This document shows, in pieces, positions 1 to 9,291 of a DNA stretch of 64,000 nt. Every line of letters begins with the position of its first letter. The first letter of the stretch is position 1. The stretch lies in contig MKUL01000037.1 in the NCBI GenBank assembly GCA_001897795.1, forward strand, positions 62,001-126,000, read 5' to 3'. The notes beneath the pieces are model-generated. The model ran no database searches, was not told where the DNA came from, and saw only the letters and a list, made by a program, of their open reading frames with translations. Source of the DNA: Alphaproteobacteria bacterium 41-28 (GTDB taxonomy: Bacteria; Pseudomonadota; Alphaproteobacteria; UBA9655). The position numbers and the translations under genes are program-made.

Positions 1-1
1 T

Positions 2-847
2 ACAGGTTCCAACAACACAAAAGCTAACGATATGGTGGACGTCCGTCTCGGCGATTATAAGGGACGTTACATTCATTATGGGGTGCGAGAACACGGAATG
101 GCTGCGGCCATGAATGGCATCGCTCTGCACGGAGGTCTGATCCCCTATGGTGGCACATTCTTGACATTTTCAGATTACTGCAGACCTGCTATTCGGCTTT
201 CTGCTTTAATGGGCATTCGGGTGATTTATGTGATGACCCATGATTCTATCGGTCTCGGAGAGGATGGTCCTACTCATCAACCCATCGAGCATTTAGCGGC
301 CTTACGCGCAATTCCCAATCTTCTGGTCTTCCGTCCAGCGGACGCGGTTGAAGTTGCGGAATGCTGGATGCTTGCCCTTGAATCAGAAAAATCTCCTTCC
401 CTTTTAGCCCTAACACGGCAAAAGCTTAACCTCTTGCGTCAAGATCTTTCCCAAAACTTTTGCGCAAAGGGGGCTTATGTCTTAAAGGAGTCTAAGGGAA
501 AGCGTGAAATCACACTGCTTGCAACTGGTTCTGAAGTTGAAATTGCCGTTAAGGCTCAAGAGATTTTAGATACGAAGGGGATTTCGACAGCCGTTGTTTC
601 CATGCCGTGTTGGGAGCTTTTTGATCAACAAGATCAGGCTTATCAAGATGAGGTTTTGGGCAAAAACACATTCCGTGTGGCGATCGAAGCCGCATCCCCC
701 ATGGGATGGGAAAAGTATATTGGCGAACGCGGGGCTATGATCGGAATGCGAAACTTTGGAGCTTCTGCCCCTGCTGAGAAACTTTTCCATGAATTTGGAT
801 TTACGGCTGATCACATTGTAAAAATAGTTGAAGGAAGGAAAACATGA
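2..847 (+). CDS. tkt: Transketolase, C-terminal part (5' end outside window)
   Basis: This is the distal part of a thiamine-diphosphate transketolase of the pentose phosphate pathway. The frame is open to the left edge and begins with TGSNNT, a transketolase motif that sits well inside the protein, so about the first 380 residues are missing. [15 protein letters not shown] carries the cofactor-activating glutamate, and [18 protein letters not shown] is the conserved sugar-phosphate region of the pyrimidine-binding domain. The usual C-terminal domain follows. The stop overlaps the gap start (ATGA, 4 nt), indicating an operon with translational coupling. Identification is secure; only the N-terminal boundary is unknown. 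Confidence 0.96.
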   Translation, partial: TGSNNTKANDMVDVRLGDYKGRYIHYGVREHGMAAAMNGIALHGGLIPYGGTFLTFSDYCRPAIRLSALMGIRVIYVMTHDSIGLGEDGPTHQPIEHLAALRAIPNLLVFRPADAVEVAECWMLALESEKSPSLLALTRQKLNLLRQDLSQNFCAKGAYVLKESKGKREITLLATGSEVEIAVKAQEILDTKGISTAVVSMPCWELFDQQDQAYQDEVLGKNTFRVAIEAASPMGWEKYIGERGAMIGMRNFGASAPAEKLFHEFGFTADHIVKIVEGRKT

Positions 848-1848
848 CTTGTAAAGTTGCTATAAATGGATTTGGGCGCATCGGACGACTCATTTTAAGA
901 GCCATCCTTGAAAATCGGCGGTCCGATATCGAAGTCGTTGCGATCAATGATTTAGGTTCTATAGAGGGTAATGCCCACCTTTTTAAGTATGACTCTGTCC
1001 ATGGTCCCTTTCCAGGAACGGTCGAGGTTCTTGACGATGGCCTTAAAATTAATGGTCAGTCTATTAAAGTTTTTGCAAAACCGGACCCTGCAACTTTGCC
1101 CTGGAAGGAGCTTGGTATTGATGTAGCGATGGAATGTTCGGGTCGTTTTACCAAGCGAGAAGATGCTGCAAAACACCTAACAGCTGGGGCTAAAAAAGTT
1201 CTTATTTCTGCCCCTGCAGAAGGAGCAGATCTAACAGTTGTGTGGGGCGTGAACAATAAAGACTTGAAGCCTGATCATAAGATTGTGTCCAATGCATCCT
1301 GTACCACCAATTGCTTAGCACCTGTTGCTTACATCCTTCACAAAAAGTTTGGTATTGAGCATGGGTTTATGACAACCATTCACTCCTATACCGGAGATCA
1401 AAGTCTTGTGGATACCATCCACAAGGATTTAAGGCGCGCTCGTGCAGCGGCCCTTTCCATGATTCCGTCTTCAACAGGAGCCACAAAGGCGGTTGGCCTT
1501 GTCCTCCCCGAATTAAAGGGAAAACTCGATGGAACAGCAATCCGCGTTCCAACCCCAAATGTGTCCTTGGTGGACTTTAAGTTTGTCTCAAAACGCCCAA
1601 CCACAAAGTCCGAAATCAATGGGGCCATGGCAGAAGCTGCTGAAGGGGAACTCAGGGGAATTCTCGCCGTTAATGATGAACCCTTGGTTTCCTGTGATTT
1701 TAATCACAACCCAGCAAGTTCAACTTTTGATTTAACAGAAACTTTTGTCGTGGATGGTACGTTTTGCCGCATTCTAACATGGTATGACAACGAATGGGGA
1801 TTCTCAAATCGTATGGCAGATACGGCGGTTGCGATGGGGAAGATGTAG
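844..1848 (+). CDS. gap: Glyceraldehyde-3-phosphate dehydrogenase
   Basis: Type I phosphorylating GAPDH of 334 residues, the normal family length. INGFGRIGR at residues 8-16 is the NAD-binding Rossmann motif. [12 protein letters not shown] holds the catalytic Cys153, and His180 in [10 protein letters not shown] is the partner base. The C-terminal [12 protein letters not shown] motif is intact. The enzyme converts glyceraldehyde-3-phosphate to 1,3-bisphosphoglycerate in the cytosol. It overlaps tkt by 4 nt. The pgk gene that often follows in alphaproteobacteria is absent here; the next gene is convergent. Confidence 0.98.
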   Translation: MTCKVAINGFGRIGRLILRAILENRRSDIEVVAINDLGSIEGNAHLFKYDSVHGPFPGTVEVLDDGLKINGQSIKVFAKPDPATLPWKELGIDVAMECSGRFTKREDAAKHLTAGAKKVLISAPAEGADLTVVWGVNNKDLKPDHKIVSNASCTTNCLAPVAYILHKKFGIEHGFMTTIHSYTGDQSLVDTIHKDLRRARAAALSMIPSSTGATKAVGLVLPELKGKLDGTAIRVPTPNVSLVDFKFVSKRPTTKSEINGAMAEAAEGELRGILAVNDEPLVSCDFNHNPASSTFDLTETFVVDGTFCRILTWYDNEWGFSNRMADTAVAMGKM

Positions 1849-1977
1849 AGAGAAGAAAATATTTAACTTATTTAATAAGTTGAGGAATGAGCATAAAGCA
1901 GGACTTCTCAACGAATTTAATTTTCTTAAATCCAGGTTGACTGCTATCGCCTTTTCACAAATTAGAATCTATTGAAC

Positions 1978-3507
1978 TTACTTAAGTACAGACAAGCTTG
2001 ACTGGTATAATTTATCAAGAAATTCTGTCAATCCTTTCTGAAGATGCGCGGGTGAATTTTCTAAGGAAAATTTTTCTTTCCCATAAGCCTTATTCAGCAT
2101 CTTTATATAATCACCATATAAAATATCAGAATAAAATTTTGGCGTAAAAACTTCTTTTTTTACACCTTCTATCACTTTTTGAACTTCTCCTCTCTTTACC
2201 TTTATCTCCTCTTGTTCTTCTGCAGGATTTTGGCCGTCAATTATGACGTTACTAATATGAGCTACGGTTTTATATGGATTTTCAGTAGGAAAAACGGTGA
2301 CAAGAGCTGTCCCTCTGCCAAGGAGAAAGGGACTCGTTTCTCGAGTGATTTCAAACTCTATATTATAGTCATTCCCTGTTTGATTTCTTTCGGCCTTCAA
2401 GCAAGTCATTTCAAGACCTTCTAAGCAAGAGCATTCTCGGCAGAGTTGCGTAAACAAATGTTCGATAGATTGTAATTCAACAGCCTTATACTCGCTTATA
2501 CTTTTTTGGCTTCCTTCAACCCACCTTTTAAAAATTTCGCGTTCCGATATCGCAATTGTTTCAGAAGGAGCTTGATCTAAGGAACTTTTCGTTTGAAATA
2601 TATCGGAGGCGTCGGGCTCATATTCATGAAGCAAGAAAAAGAGTCCTAGGGCTGTAGCAGGGTCTGCCGGATTTTTTGCCCCATAAATTTTACGAGCAAC
2701 AGTCTGTATTTGAGGCCAATATTGGCAAATTCTTTCTTGTTTCTTCCCCACATCACTCACAAAGTCTCTCCAATGAGCAAAATCATGAAAAAGAAGGGTT
2801 GCAGGGTCATTTATTATGTTTTCATGAGCCCCCTTACCGAGTTTTGGAAAGGCCGCGAGACCTAATGTCATTTCGGGGTTTAAATACTGATTTAAAAAGG
2901 TTGTTAGACTGATGACTCCTCTTTCATGGTAAATGATGGCTTCGAAGCATAAAGGGTATGAATGACCTTTAAGGGATCCGAACTCACCTGTATCAGATGC
3001 AACAGCTTCATAAGAATCGAGATTTTCCCAATCTGGAGAGGTGCTCAAATGCTGTAATAGGCCTATCTGATCAGCGAAAAGAGAAAGATCTCTTTCCCTT
3101 GCTGCAAGTAAAGCAAGACGCAAATTCATTTTTTTGAAATAAGGAATGGTCAGCTTTTGCTCTTTTATACTTTGTTGTGTTTCTTCCCAAAAATAAGCTA
3201 GCTTTTGATGACGCGGATCTTCCAAAGGCAAGAGTTTAGCAGTATAACTATGAGCAATTTCTACAAGGGGAATGAGTCCTTCAATCGACGTCTCATTGAC
3301 TTTAAACTCAGAATGATTATGGGAAGCATAGGCTGCTCTATACAATTTAATTTGTTCGTTAATGGTGGGAATAAGGACTTTTGGAACCCCAGTTCTGATA
3401 GGCTCTTGTTCTTCTTGCATTGCACAGGAGGGATCAATGATTTTGAAGAATCCCAAAAACATCAATATTAAAATGGAAGACTTGGCATTACCTTCTCTTT
3501 TAAACAT
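1978..3507 (-). CDS. Secreted protein of unknown function (509 aa)
   Basis: I do not recognise a family. The N-terminus is a signal peptide: a basic start, a hydrophobic run (SSILILMFLGFF) and a likely cleavage after Ala29, giving a mature protein starting MQEEQEP. The same kind of mature start (MEE, MQEE, MEPA) recurs in three other proteins of this window. The body is hydrophilic and mixed alpha/beta-looking, with the segment HDFAHWRDFVSDV near the middle and a lysine/glutamate-rich C-terminus. No transmembrane segment is seen after the signal. It is a single gene, convergent with gap. An exported, possibly host-directed protein is plausible but unproven. Confidence 0.75.
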   Translation of the reverse strand: MFKREGNAKSSILILMFLGFFKIIDPSCAMQEEQEPIRTGVPKVLIPTINEQIKLYRAAYASHNHSEFKVNETSIEGLIPLVEIAHSYTAKLLPLEDPRHQKLAYFWEETQQSIKEQKLTIPYFKKMNLRLALLAARERDLSLFADQIGLLQHLSTSPDWENLDSYEAVASDTGEFGSLKGHSYPLCFEAIIYHERGVISLTTFLNQYLNPEMTLGLAAFPKLGKGAHENIINDPATLLFHDFAHWRDFVSDVGKKQERICQYWPQIQTVARKIYGAKNPADPATALGLFFLLHEYEPDASDIFQTKSSLDQAPSETIAISEREIFKRWVEGSQKSISEYKAVELQSIEHLFTQLCRECSCLEGLEMTCLKAERNQTGNDYNIEFEITRETSPFLLGRGTALVTVFPTENPYKTVAHISNVIIDGQNPAEEQEEIKVKRGEVQKVIEGVKKEVFTPKFYSDILYGDYIKMLNKAYGKEKFSLENSPAHLQKGLTEFLDKLYQSSLSVLK

Positions 3508-3919
3508 AATTTTTTACCCTCAACTCTAATAAAGATTTAAATTTTAATTAACACGACGTATAAAAGATATCAAGAATTGATATGCCTTTTTGGTGGATAT
3601 ATTCTATAGTATTTTTTAGTTGAGTTAATAGATGTTAGATACTCTACACAACCCCTGTCGTCATTGCGAAAGCTGGGTGAAGCAATCCAGTTTTTTATTT
3701 GATCTCTGGATTGCTCCGAAGCTTGCGCTTCTCGCATGACGCTGGAGTAAAATCTATTATCTTAGGAGGGAGTGACTATATATGTGGGGTCGTAAGGTCG
3801 ATCTGCTTTGAATGTGAGAACGGACTTCAGCTTTATTTATTCGATTGGTACTAGGTTAAAAAGACAAATGTTTTTAAAACAGTTATGGGAAAGTTATAGA
3901 ATTAGTGAGGTTGAGGTTT
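3508..3919. other. Intergenic region with one palindromic repeat
   Basis: This 412-nt gap lies between the start of the secreted-protein gene and the end of the exporter operon. Apart from the repeat at 3660-3740 it is AT-rich. No supported gene is seen. Confidence 0.6.
3660..3740. repeat. CGTCATTGCGA-type palindromic repeat
   Basis: The outer arms are GTCATTGCGA and TCGCATGAC (imperfect); the inner arms AGCAATCCAG and CTGGATTGCT are perfect. The element belongs to the same family as copies at 36160, 37190, 41421, 44667, 45775, 45904, 49618, 49698 and 49854. Confidence 0.85.
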
Positions 3920-5434
3920 TTAATCCTCTGTCTGTGGCCATAATAAGAGGGGAGGCTGATATTGCATCCAACATGTCTTGTCGATTTCCCATCCCCCTCC
4001 TAAGGCTTTGTAGAGGGCTACCGCGTTGAGGGCGAGGGTTGCATGGCTTTGAACCATTTGTAGAGTTGCAGCCTGATAGGTAAGTTCGTCTTGAAGAACA
4101 ATAATAAATGTAATCAACCCCGATTCATAACGAAGCAAACTGATATCAGCGGCTCTTTTACTCGCTTTAAAAGCCTTGATTAAATCTGGGTATCGTTTTG
4201 CTTCTTCTGCATAGTTCACAAGAGAATTTTCTACGTCGGCAAGAGCATTAAGGAGTGTGCTTTTATACTGATAATAGTTTTCATCTCGAATCGCTGTGGC
4301 AGAATTAATCTTCGCGCGAACCCTTCCAAAATCTATCAAGTCCCAGGTAAAGCCAGGTCCGAAAGTATAAAATCCGCTGCCGGGACTAATGAAGTCTTTA
4401 GCAAAATTGCTTTGATAGCCGATAGTTCCAGTAAAGGTAAAAATGGGATAACGACTTGCTTCTGCAACGCCAATCTGGGCAGTAGCGGCAGCTAAATTTC
4501 GTTCAGCTGCCCTGATATCGGGACGACGTTTCAGAAGCTCGCAAGGGATTCCTGCAAAAATTTCAATAGGAATGTAAGGAATGGGCCCTACCTTAGATAA
4601 CAAATCATAAAGGCAGGCGGGGGGTTTTCCAGTTAAGATTGAAAGCTGATGAATCGTCGTTTTTATGAGAGCTTCCAAGGGAGGAATCGCAGCTTCTGTT
4701 TGATCTCGCGACGTTTCAGCTTGGGCGACATCTATATCAGTTGCTAACCCGGCTTTCAGGAGACTCTTATTTAATTTATAAATCGAATCCCAAGATTCGA
4801 ATGATTTTTTGGTAACTTCCAGTTGTTTTTGGTAGCTGCGTAGGTTGATATAATTAGATGCGACTTGGCCAATGATACTAATCATCACATTGTGCATGTC
4901 CTCAACTTGAGCTTCAAGGCCCGCTTCCGCAGATTCTACACCCCGTCTCAAGCGACCAAATATATCCATTTCCCAAGTCGTTGTGAGTCCAGTGGTAAAA
5001 AGATTAAAATAACGATTCGTTCCGATTGCCGTACCACCTGTTGTAGGAGTCACAGTGACGAGGTTTTGTCTATTCGCAAATTCTGTTGCATTGAGGCTAT
5101 CTTCATTATGGGTAAAGGAATCTATACCATCAATTTCAGGCATAAGGTCTGCTTCTGCTCCCAAAAGAGTTGCACGTGCTTGATAAATCGTAGCAATTGC
5201 CACTTTTAAATCATAGTTTGATTTTACGGCCTCACGGACCAATTTGGTTAATAGAGGATCCTTAAAATTTTCCCACCATTTGATCTCTTCCTGGATATTC
5301 CTCGGCTTTTTTTCATTATTTTTTTCGGCGTTCTTCCACTTTTCTGGAAGACATTCGCGGGGCTCACGGTAATCGGGCCCTACCATACAGGCTGAAAGGA
5401 GTAGAAACGAAGAAAGGGTACTGAGCTTTTTCAT
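3920..5434 (-). CDS. Outer-membrane efflux lipoprotein (NodT/OprM type)
   Basis: A TolC-like outer-membrane factor of 504 residues. The N-terminus has a lipoprotein signal with lipobox LSAC (lipidated Cys16), followed by MVGPDYREP, the typical NodT/OprM start. The two duplicated helical OEP repeats are visible, with motifs such as YLVNLRSYQKQ-like helices and ELLKRRPDIRAAERNLAAA, a hallmark of the family. It should form the trimeric exit duct. It overlaps the membrane-fusion gene by 4 nt (stop/start), so it is the last gene of a four-gene export operon and probably works with that ABC transporter rather than with an RND pump. Confidence 0.93.
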   Translation of the reverse strand: MKKLSTLSSFLLLSACMVGPDYREPRECLPEKWKNAEKNNEKKPRNIQEEIKWWENFKDPLLTKLVREAVKSNYDLKVAIATIYQARATLLGAEADLMPEIDGIDSFTHNEDSLNATEFANRQNLVTVTPTTGGTAIGTNRYFNLFTTGLTTTWEMDIFGRLRRGVESAEAGLEAQVEDMHNVMISIIGQVASNYINLRSYQKQLEVTKKSFESWDSIYKLNKSLLKAGLATDIDVAQAETSRDQTEAAIPPLEALIKTTIHQLSILTGKPPACLYDLLSKVGPIPYIPIEIFAGIPCELLKRRPDIRAAERNLAAATAQIGVAEASRYPIFTFTGTIGYQSNFAKDFISPGSGFYTFGPGFTWDLIDFGRVRAKINSATAIRDENYYQYKSTLLNALADVENSLVNYAEEAKRYPDLIKAFKASKRAADISLLRYESGLITFIIVLQDELTYQAATLQMVQSHATLALNAVALYKALGGGWEIDKTCWMQYQPPLLLWPQTED

Positions 5435-6456
5435 CGTGATATCGGCAAGGGGCCGCCATATCTAACATCGGGTCCGACTTTTGCCGCTTTTATATAAACG
5501 TCAACTTCTTGACCAAGATAGGAGGGCATCTTCTTTGGATCAAAGCTATAGATAACTTGTAAAACCCGCGTATCAACCCGTTCCGTAGGGTCTCCCGTAA
5601 AGGAAGCTTTGGGAATAACATATGGCTCTATATACTCAAATTTAAGCGGCGTGTTATATAAGATGTTCCCCCGCAAATAGGCAACAGCAGGTTGGGTTTT
5701 ATCAAACCGCCACGCATCATTTTCATCAACATCAACTCGGACATGATAGCGGCTCACATTTCCAATAAGCATATAAGGTATGGATAGGGTGTTTGCTGCG
5801 GTCGTTGTACCGGTTGCTAAAATATTTGCGCTCACAAACTCGCTAGGGTGAACGTTAATTTGCATAATTTCAGAATCCATAGGCGCCCTTATGGTATAAA
5901 AATCCAGAACGGCTTGAGATTCTTTTAACTGTGCAATAGCCGCATCGATGTTCGCTTGTGCATTCACCACAGCTGCTTGAGCAATGAAGACATTGTCCTG
6001 TCTAGTCACAAGTTCATCTTTTGTCACGCCTCGTTTGTCTTCAAGATGATTAACAAGATAAAATTCATCATCAGCAAATTTTAGGGAGGCTTTTGCTTGT
6101 TCCAATGCTGTTCGCGCCACTTCAACTTGAGCTTCCCTTAACTTAACATCAGCTTCGGCTTGGCGAGAATCTAGGGTAAAAAGAACAGTTCCTTTGGGAA
6201 CAATATCTCCTTTTTTTACTAAAACTTCGACAACGACAGCACTCACCATACTCCCAACGGCGATATTTTCACTAGCTGCCTCAATAATTCCTGCTCCAGA
6301 GATGAAGCTCTCAAAGGGAGAGACAGAGGGAGGGGTAAGGGGTTGAGATACAGGCACGGGTCTTTGATCGAGAATAAGCATGTAAATTGCACCCACGATC
6401 CCTATAATAGCGAGAACTGCAAGGATGAAATTCAAGTTTGTTATTTTCCTACCCAT
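5431..6456 (-). CDS. Periplasmic adaptor (HlyD/DevB family membrane fusion protein)
   Basis: 341 residues with an N-terminal membrane anchor (about residues 7-28) and a biotinyl-lipoyl-like half-motif (GSMVSAVVVEVLVKKGDIV). A long coiled-coil hairpin rich in Ala, Gln and Glu follows (about 100-180), then the matching lipoyl half (IRAPMDSEIMQI) and beta-barrel domains. It should bridge the ABC permease and the outer-membrane factor. The gene sits 13 nt after the ATPase gene and overlaps the channel gene, so all three parts are co-transcribed. Confidence 0.92.
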   Translation of the reverse strand: MGRKITNLNFILAVLAIIGIVGAIYMLILDQRPVPVSQPLTPPSVSPFESFISGAGIIEAASENIAVGSMVSAVVVEVLVKKGDIVPKGTVLFTLDSRQAEADVKLREAQVEVARTALEQAKASLKFADDEFYLVNHLEDKRGVTKDELVTRQDNVFIAQAAVVNAQANIDAAIAQLKESQAVLDFYTIRAPMDSEIMQINVHPSEFVSANILATGTTTAANTLSIPYMLIGNVSRYHVRVDVDENDAWRFDKTQPAVAYLRGNILYNTPLKFEYIEPYVIPKASFTGDPTERVDTRVLQVIYSFDPKKMPSYLGQEVDVYIKAAKVGPDVRYGGPLPISR

Positions 6457-6469
6457 TTAGTATCCTTTA

Positions 6470-7180
6470 TTATTCAAACTCTTTATAATTGCTTGTAACT
6501 TTTAAAATATGTCCATCTTCCATTTTGGCAATTCGATCGGCAAATTGAAAAATTCGTGAATCGTGAGTTACAACGATGAGTGTCCGTGTTTTATCTACAG
6601 CAATGCTCTTCATCAACTCCATGATCTTATGTCCCGTCTCTCCATCAAGAGCACTTGTCGGCTCATCACAAACGATAAGGCGCGGGTTATGGATAAGGGC
6701 TCGAGCAATGGCAACGCGCTGCTGTTGACCTCCTGAAAGGTCCGTTGGAAAAGAGGTTGCTCGATCTCCCAGCCCCATTTGTTCGAGAAGATCTGCTCCC
6801 TTTTGGGTTGCCACTGTATGATCCATCCCACCAATTATCAACGGGATTGCCACATTTTCTGCAGCTGTGAGCGTTGGAAAAAGGTTAAAAGCTTGAAAAA
6901 CAAATCCAATATTTTTCGCTCGAAAGGCAATTTTTTCGTCCTTGTTTAGATCCTTTAATTCATGGCCGTAAACCTTACATTCCCCGCTGTCTTGATCAAG
7001 AATACTAGCAATCACTGAAATGAGTGTTGTTTTCCCACAACCTGAAGGTCCGGCTAACATCATAAGCTCACCCGATTTAACTTCAAGGTCGATGCCTCTT
7101 AAAGCCACAATTTTGCCCGTTCCCTCGCCATAAATTTTAATCAAATTCTTACACTTAACCGCAAGTTGGTTCTCTTCCAT
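6470..7180 (-). CDS. ABC transporter ATP-binding protein (DevA/MacB-like)
   Basis: A 236-residue ATPase. Walker A is GPSGCGKTT (residues 44-52), the signature is LSGGQ (148-152), Walker B is LIVCDEP, and the switch histidine is in VVTHD. The sequence resembles the LolD/MacB/DevA class that drives mechanotransmission or export from the outer leaflet of the inner membrane rather than import. It lies 6 nt after the permease gene. The substrate cannot be read from sequence; DevBCA relatives export glycolipids and MacB relatives export peptides, toxins or lipids. Confidence 0.93.
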   Translation of the reverse strand: MEENQLAVKCKNLIKIYGEGTGKIVALRGIDLEVKSGELMMLAGPSGCGKTTLISVIASILDQDSGECKVYGHELKDLNKDEKIAFRAKNIGFVFQAFNLFPTLTAAENVAIPLIIGGMDHTVATQKGADLLEQMGLGDRATSFPTDLSGGQQQRVAIARALIHNPRLIVCDEPTSALDGETGHKIMELMKSIAVDKTRTLIVVTHDSRIFQFADRIAKMEDGHILKVTSNYKEFE

Positions 7181-7186
7181 TAGAAG

Positions 7187-8347
7187 TTAGCTCCTGAACA
7201 CAACGGCAGGTTCTAACTTTATGACTTTTCGAATGCTCAAAAGTGCAGCGAAAGAAGAAATAAGAGTTATACCAACAGTGCTGAAGACAAAGAGCTGCCA
7301 AGGAAAACGAAATGCAACCACAGTATTTCGCGTTAAGAACACAAATATCCCTGTACAACCAACGCCGATCCCATATCCTATAAAGCTGACGATAAGGGCT
7401 TGAAAGATAATCATGTAAAGGAGGGTTCTATCGGAGGTTCCCATGGCTTTCAAAACCCCAAAGTAGCGTAAATTTTCTAAGGTAAAGTTATAAAATGTTT
7501 GTCCCGCAATGGCTGCTCCGACTAAAAATCCGAGAAGGACCGACACGCCATAGTTAATGGGAATGGCCGTATATTTTAGGTAGTAATTGACGGTTAGATC
7601 TTTAAATTGTTGTTTTGTGTATGCCACTAAACCCGTGAGCCGTTTGATGCGTTTGCAGAGGACATCTAAATTTTGACCTGGCTTGGCTTTCACAAGCACA
7701 AAACTGAGGAGATTCATTTGAGGTGGAGTAAAAAGTGTCGCATTTGAATAGGTTGTAAAAATAACCGGCTGAGATTGAAAGGTACGAGTCGTGAGAGCAA
7801 TTCCAACAACAATTCCGCGGTTGTTATTCAACTCAATTTCTTGACCCACCCGAAGGGGAATTTTCGGACCACCAGGATAAGTAGGAGGATTTGCAAGTTT
7901 ATCGAGTACCCCTTCTAAGTTAACAATAATTCCATAAGCGCGACGTAAATCTGCTATCCTTCCCTCGAGCATCACAGCTGGCGCTCCAACTAAAGTCGTA
8001 TCATCAAGACCAATAAGATTACAGGTTTGGAAAGTGCCACTATGAAGACGGACTTGAATGGTTCCCTTGTATAAGGGTACTGCCCACTTAACACCTTCAA
8101 CACTTGCCACACGATAAAGATAAGTATCAGGCATAGGCTTAATATCATCAATGTATTGGACTGTAGGATCCATGACCCAAATATCTGGCTGACCAAGGTC
8201 CGTAATAAAACTATAGGCACGAGTCATAATGCCCACGAAAAGACCAGGTTGTTGAGTCATAATGAGGGAAGCAAATGAAAGGCCCAGGATAATCCCTAAA
8301 AATTTTCCCCGATCCCCTACAAGCATGCGAAAGGCTATGTAAAACAT
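7187..8347 (-). CDS. ABC exporter permease (DevC/FtsX-like)
   Basis: 386 residues in the MacB/FtsX-type layout: one N-terminal transmembrane helix (about 17-36), a large extracytoplasmic domain (about 40-260), then three C-terminal helices (about 265-380). The start FRMLVGDRGKFLGIILG resembles DevC proteins. It is the first gene of the operon permease-ATPase-adaptor-channel, which therefore encodes a complete tripartite exporter through both membranes. No adjacent regulator is visible. Confidence 0.9.
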   Translation of the reverse strand: MFYIAFRMLVGDRGKFLGIILGLSFASLIMTQQPGLFVGIMTRAYSFITDLGQPDIWVMDPTVQYIDDIKPMPDTYLYRVASVEGVKWAVPLYKGTIQVRLHSGTFQTCNLIGLDDTTLVGAPAVMLEGRIADLRRAYGIIVNLEGVLDKLANPPTYPGGPKIPLRVGQEIELNNNRGIVVGIALTTRTFQSQPVIFTTYSNATLFTPPQMNLLSFVLVKAKPGQNLDVLCKRIKRLTGLVAYTKQQFKDLTVNYYLKYTAIPINYGVSVLLGFLVGAAIAGQTFYNFTLENLRYFGVLKAMGTSDRTLLYMIIFQALIVSFIGYGIGVGCTGIFVFLTRNTVVAFRFPWQLFVFSTVGITLISSFAALLSIRKVIKLEPAVVFRS

Positions 8348-8660
8348 ATTTTATGGCTTTTTTTCTTTGCACTCTATGGGAAAGCGTTAAAGTTGGCAAT
8401 GTGGATCGAAAAAGATTCCTTGATATTTGGAAACATCCTCCCTATAGTGAAACTATGACATTGAGCAGATTTACAAAGAATCCTTGTTTCCTCTATAAGC
8501 GACCTGGCAACGCCTAGGGTTCCCAGCATTACTGAGGTCGATGATGATTTTTGGGAATTCGTCCCGTGTTAAATCTCACTTTTATTTTCTCGGTATATGA
8601 GTCGTTTTGCGGTATAATCATTCCTAATAAAACTTATACCGGTTAAAAAGGGAATATAAA
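8348..8660. other. Divergent intergenic region
   Basis: This 313-nt gap separates the exporter operon (leftward) from the thioredoxin-like gene (rightward). Promoters for both are expected here. Only the rightward -10-like element described at 8610-8641 stands out. Confidence 0.5.
8610..8641 (+). promoter_or_regulatory. Inverted repeat overlapping a -10-like box
   Basis: CGGTATAA (8610-8617) and TTATACCG (8634-8641) form a perfect 8-bp inverted repeat with a 16-nt spacer. It lies just upstream of the thioredoxin-like start at 8661. TATAAT at 8613-8618 inside the left arm is a good -10 candidate, so the repeat could be an operator. Confidence 0.4.
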
Positions 8661-9218
8661 ATGGCTGTCACCCCCTCTCGTATGATACTTCTTGGCACAA
8701 AAGCACCTATATTTAGTCTTCGGGACGTTGTTTCAGGGAAGGTGCTTATTCTTTCTCAAATGAAAGGTGAAAAGGCGACCGTTGTCATGTTTATTTGCAA
8801 CCATTGTCCCTTTGTAACGCACATCATAAAGGAGCTCATAAACGTTGCAAATCAATATACTTCTAAAGGGATAAGCTTTCTCGCCATTAATTCAAATGAT
8901 ATGGAGCAATATCCCGAAGATTCCCCTCAAAATATGATAAAGTTTGCTGAAGAATTGAAACTTCCTTTCCCCTATTTTTACGATGGACCTCAAGACGTTG
9001 CGAGAGCCTATGATGCAGCGTGTACACCAGATTTCTTTGTATTTGATGAAACTCTTTCATGTGTTTACCGTGGACAATTTGATGACTCAAGGCCAAGTAA
9101 TAAAATTCCTGTGACGGGAAAAGATCTGAAGGCTGCGCTAGATTCCATCTTAAGTGGAAAACCAGTTTCAAAAGATCAAAAGCCCAGTATCGGGTGTAAT
9201 ATTAAGTGGAAGAGTTAG
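8661..9218 (+). CDS. Thioredoxin-fold protein (AhpC/TSA-like, CxxC)
   Basis: A 185-residue thioredoxin-fold protein with a redox motif FICNHCPF (Cys46, Cys49), which is characteristic of a widespread 'NHCPF' family of peroxiredoxin/TlpA-like proteins. The cis-Pro region is in ACTPDFFVF, and the DGPQDVARAYDAACTPD block is typical. No signal peptide is seen, so a cytosolic thiol-disulfide or peroxide role is likely. The substrate is unknown. The SD AAAAGGGA precedes the ATG. Confidence 0.85.
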   Translation: MAVTPSRMILLGTKAPIFSLRDVVSGKVLILSQMKGEKATVVMFICNHCPFVTHIIKELINVANQYTSKGISFLAINSNDMEQYPEDSPQNMIKFAEELKLPFPYFYDGPQDVARAYDAACTPDFFVFDETLSCVYRGQFDDSRPSNKIPVTGKDLKAALDSILSGKPVSKDQKPSIGCNIKWKS

Positions 9219-9243
9219 GCTAGCATAACCATTCACCACGTTG

Positions 9244-9270
9244 TGTCATCCTTGGCAAGAAACGCTAGGG
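9244..9270. repeat. Remnant of TGTCATCCTTGG-type repeat
   Basis: TGTCATCCTTGGCAAGAAA matches one end of the 148-bp elements at 29341 and 51065, but the rest is missing. It lies between convergent genes. Confidence 0.7.
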
Positions 9271-9291
9271 AATGTGCTGAATAGTTACAGG

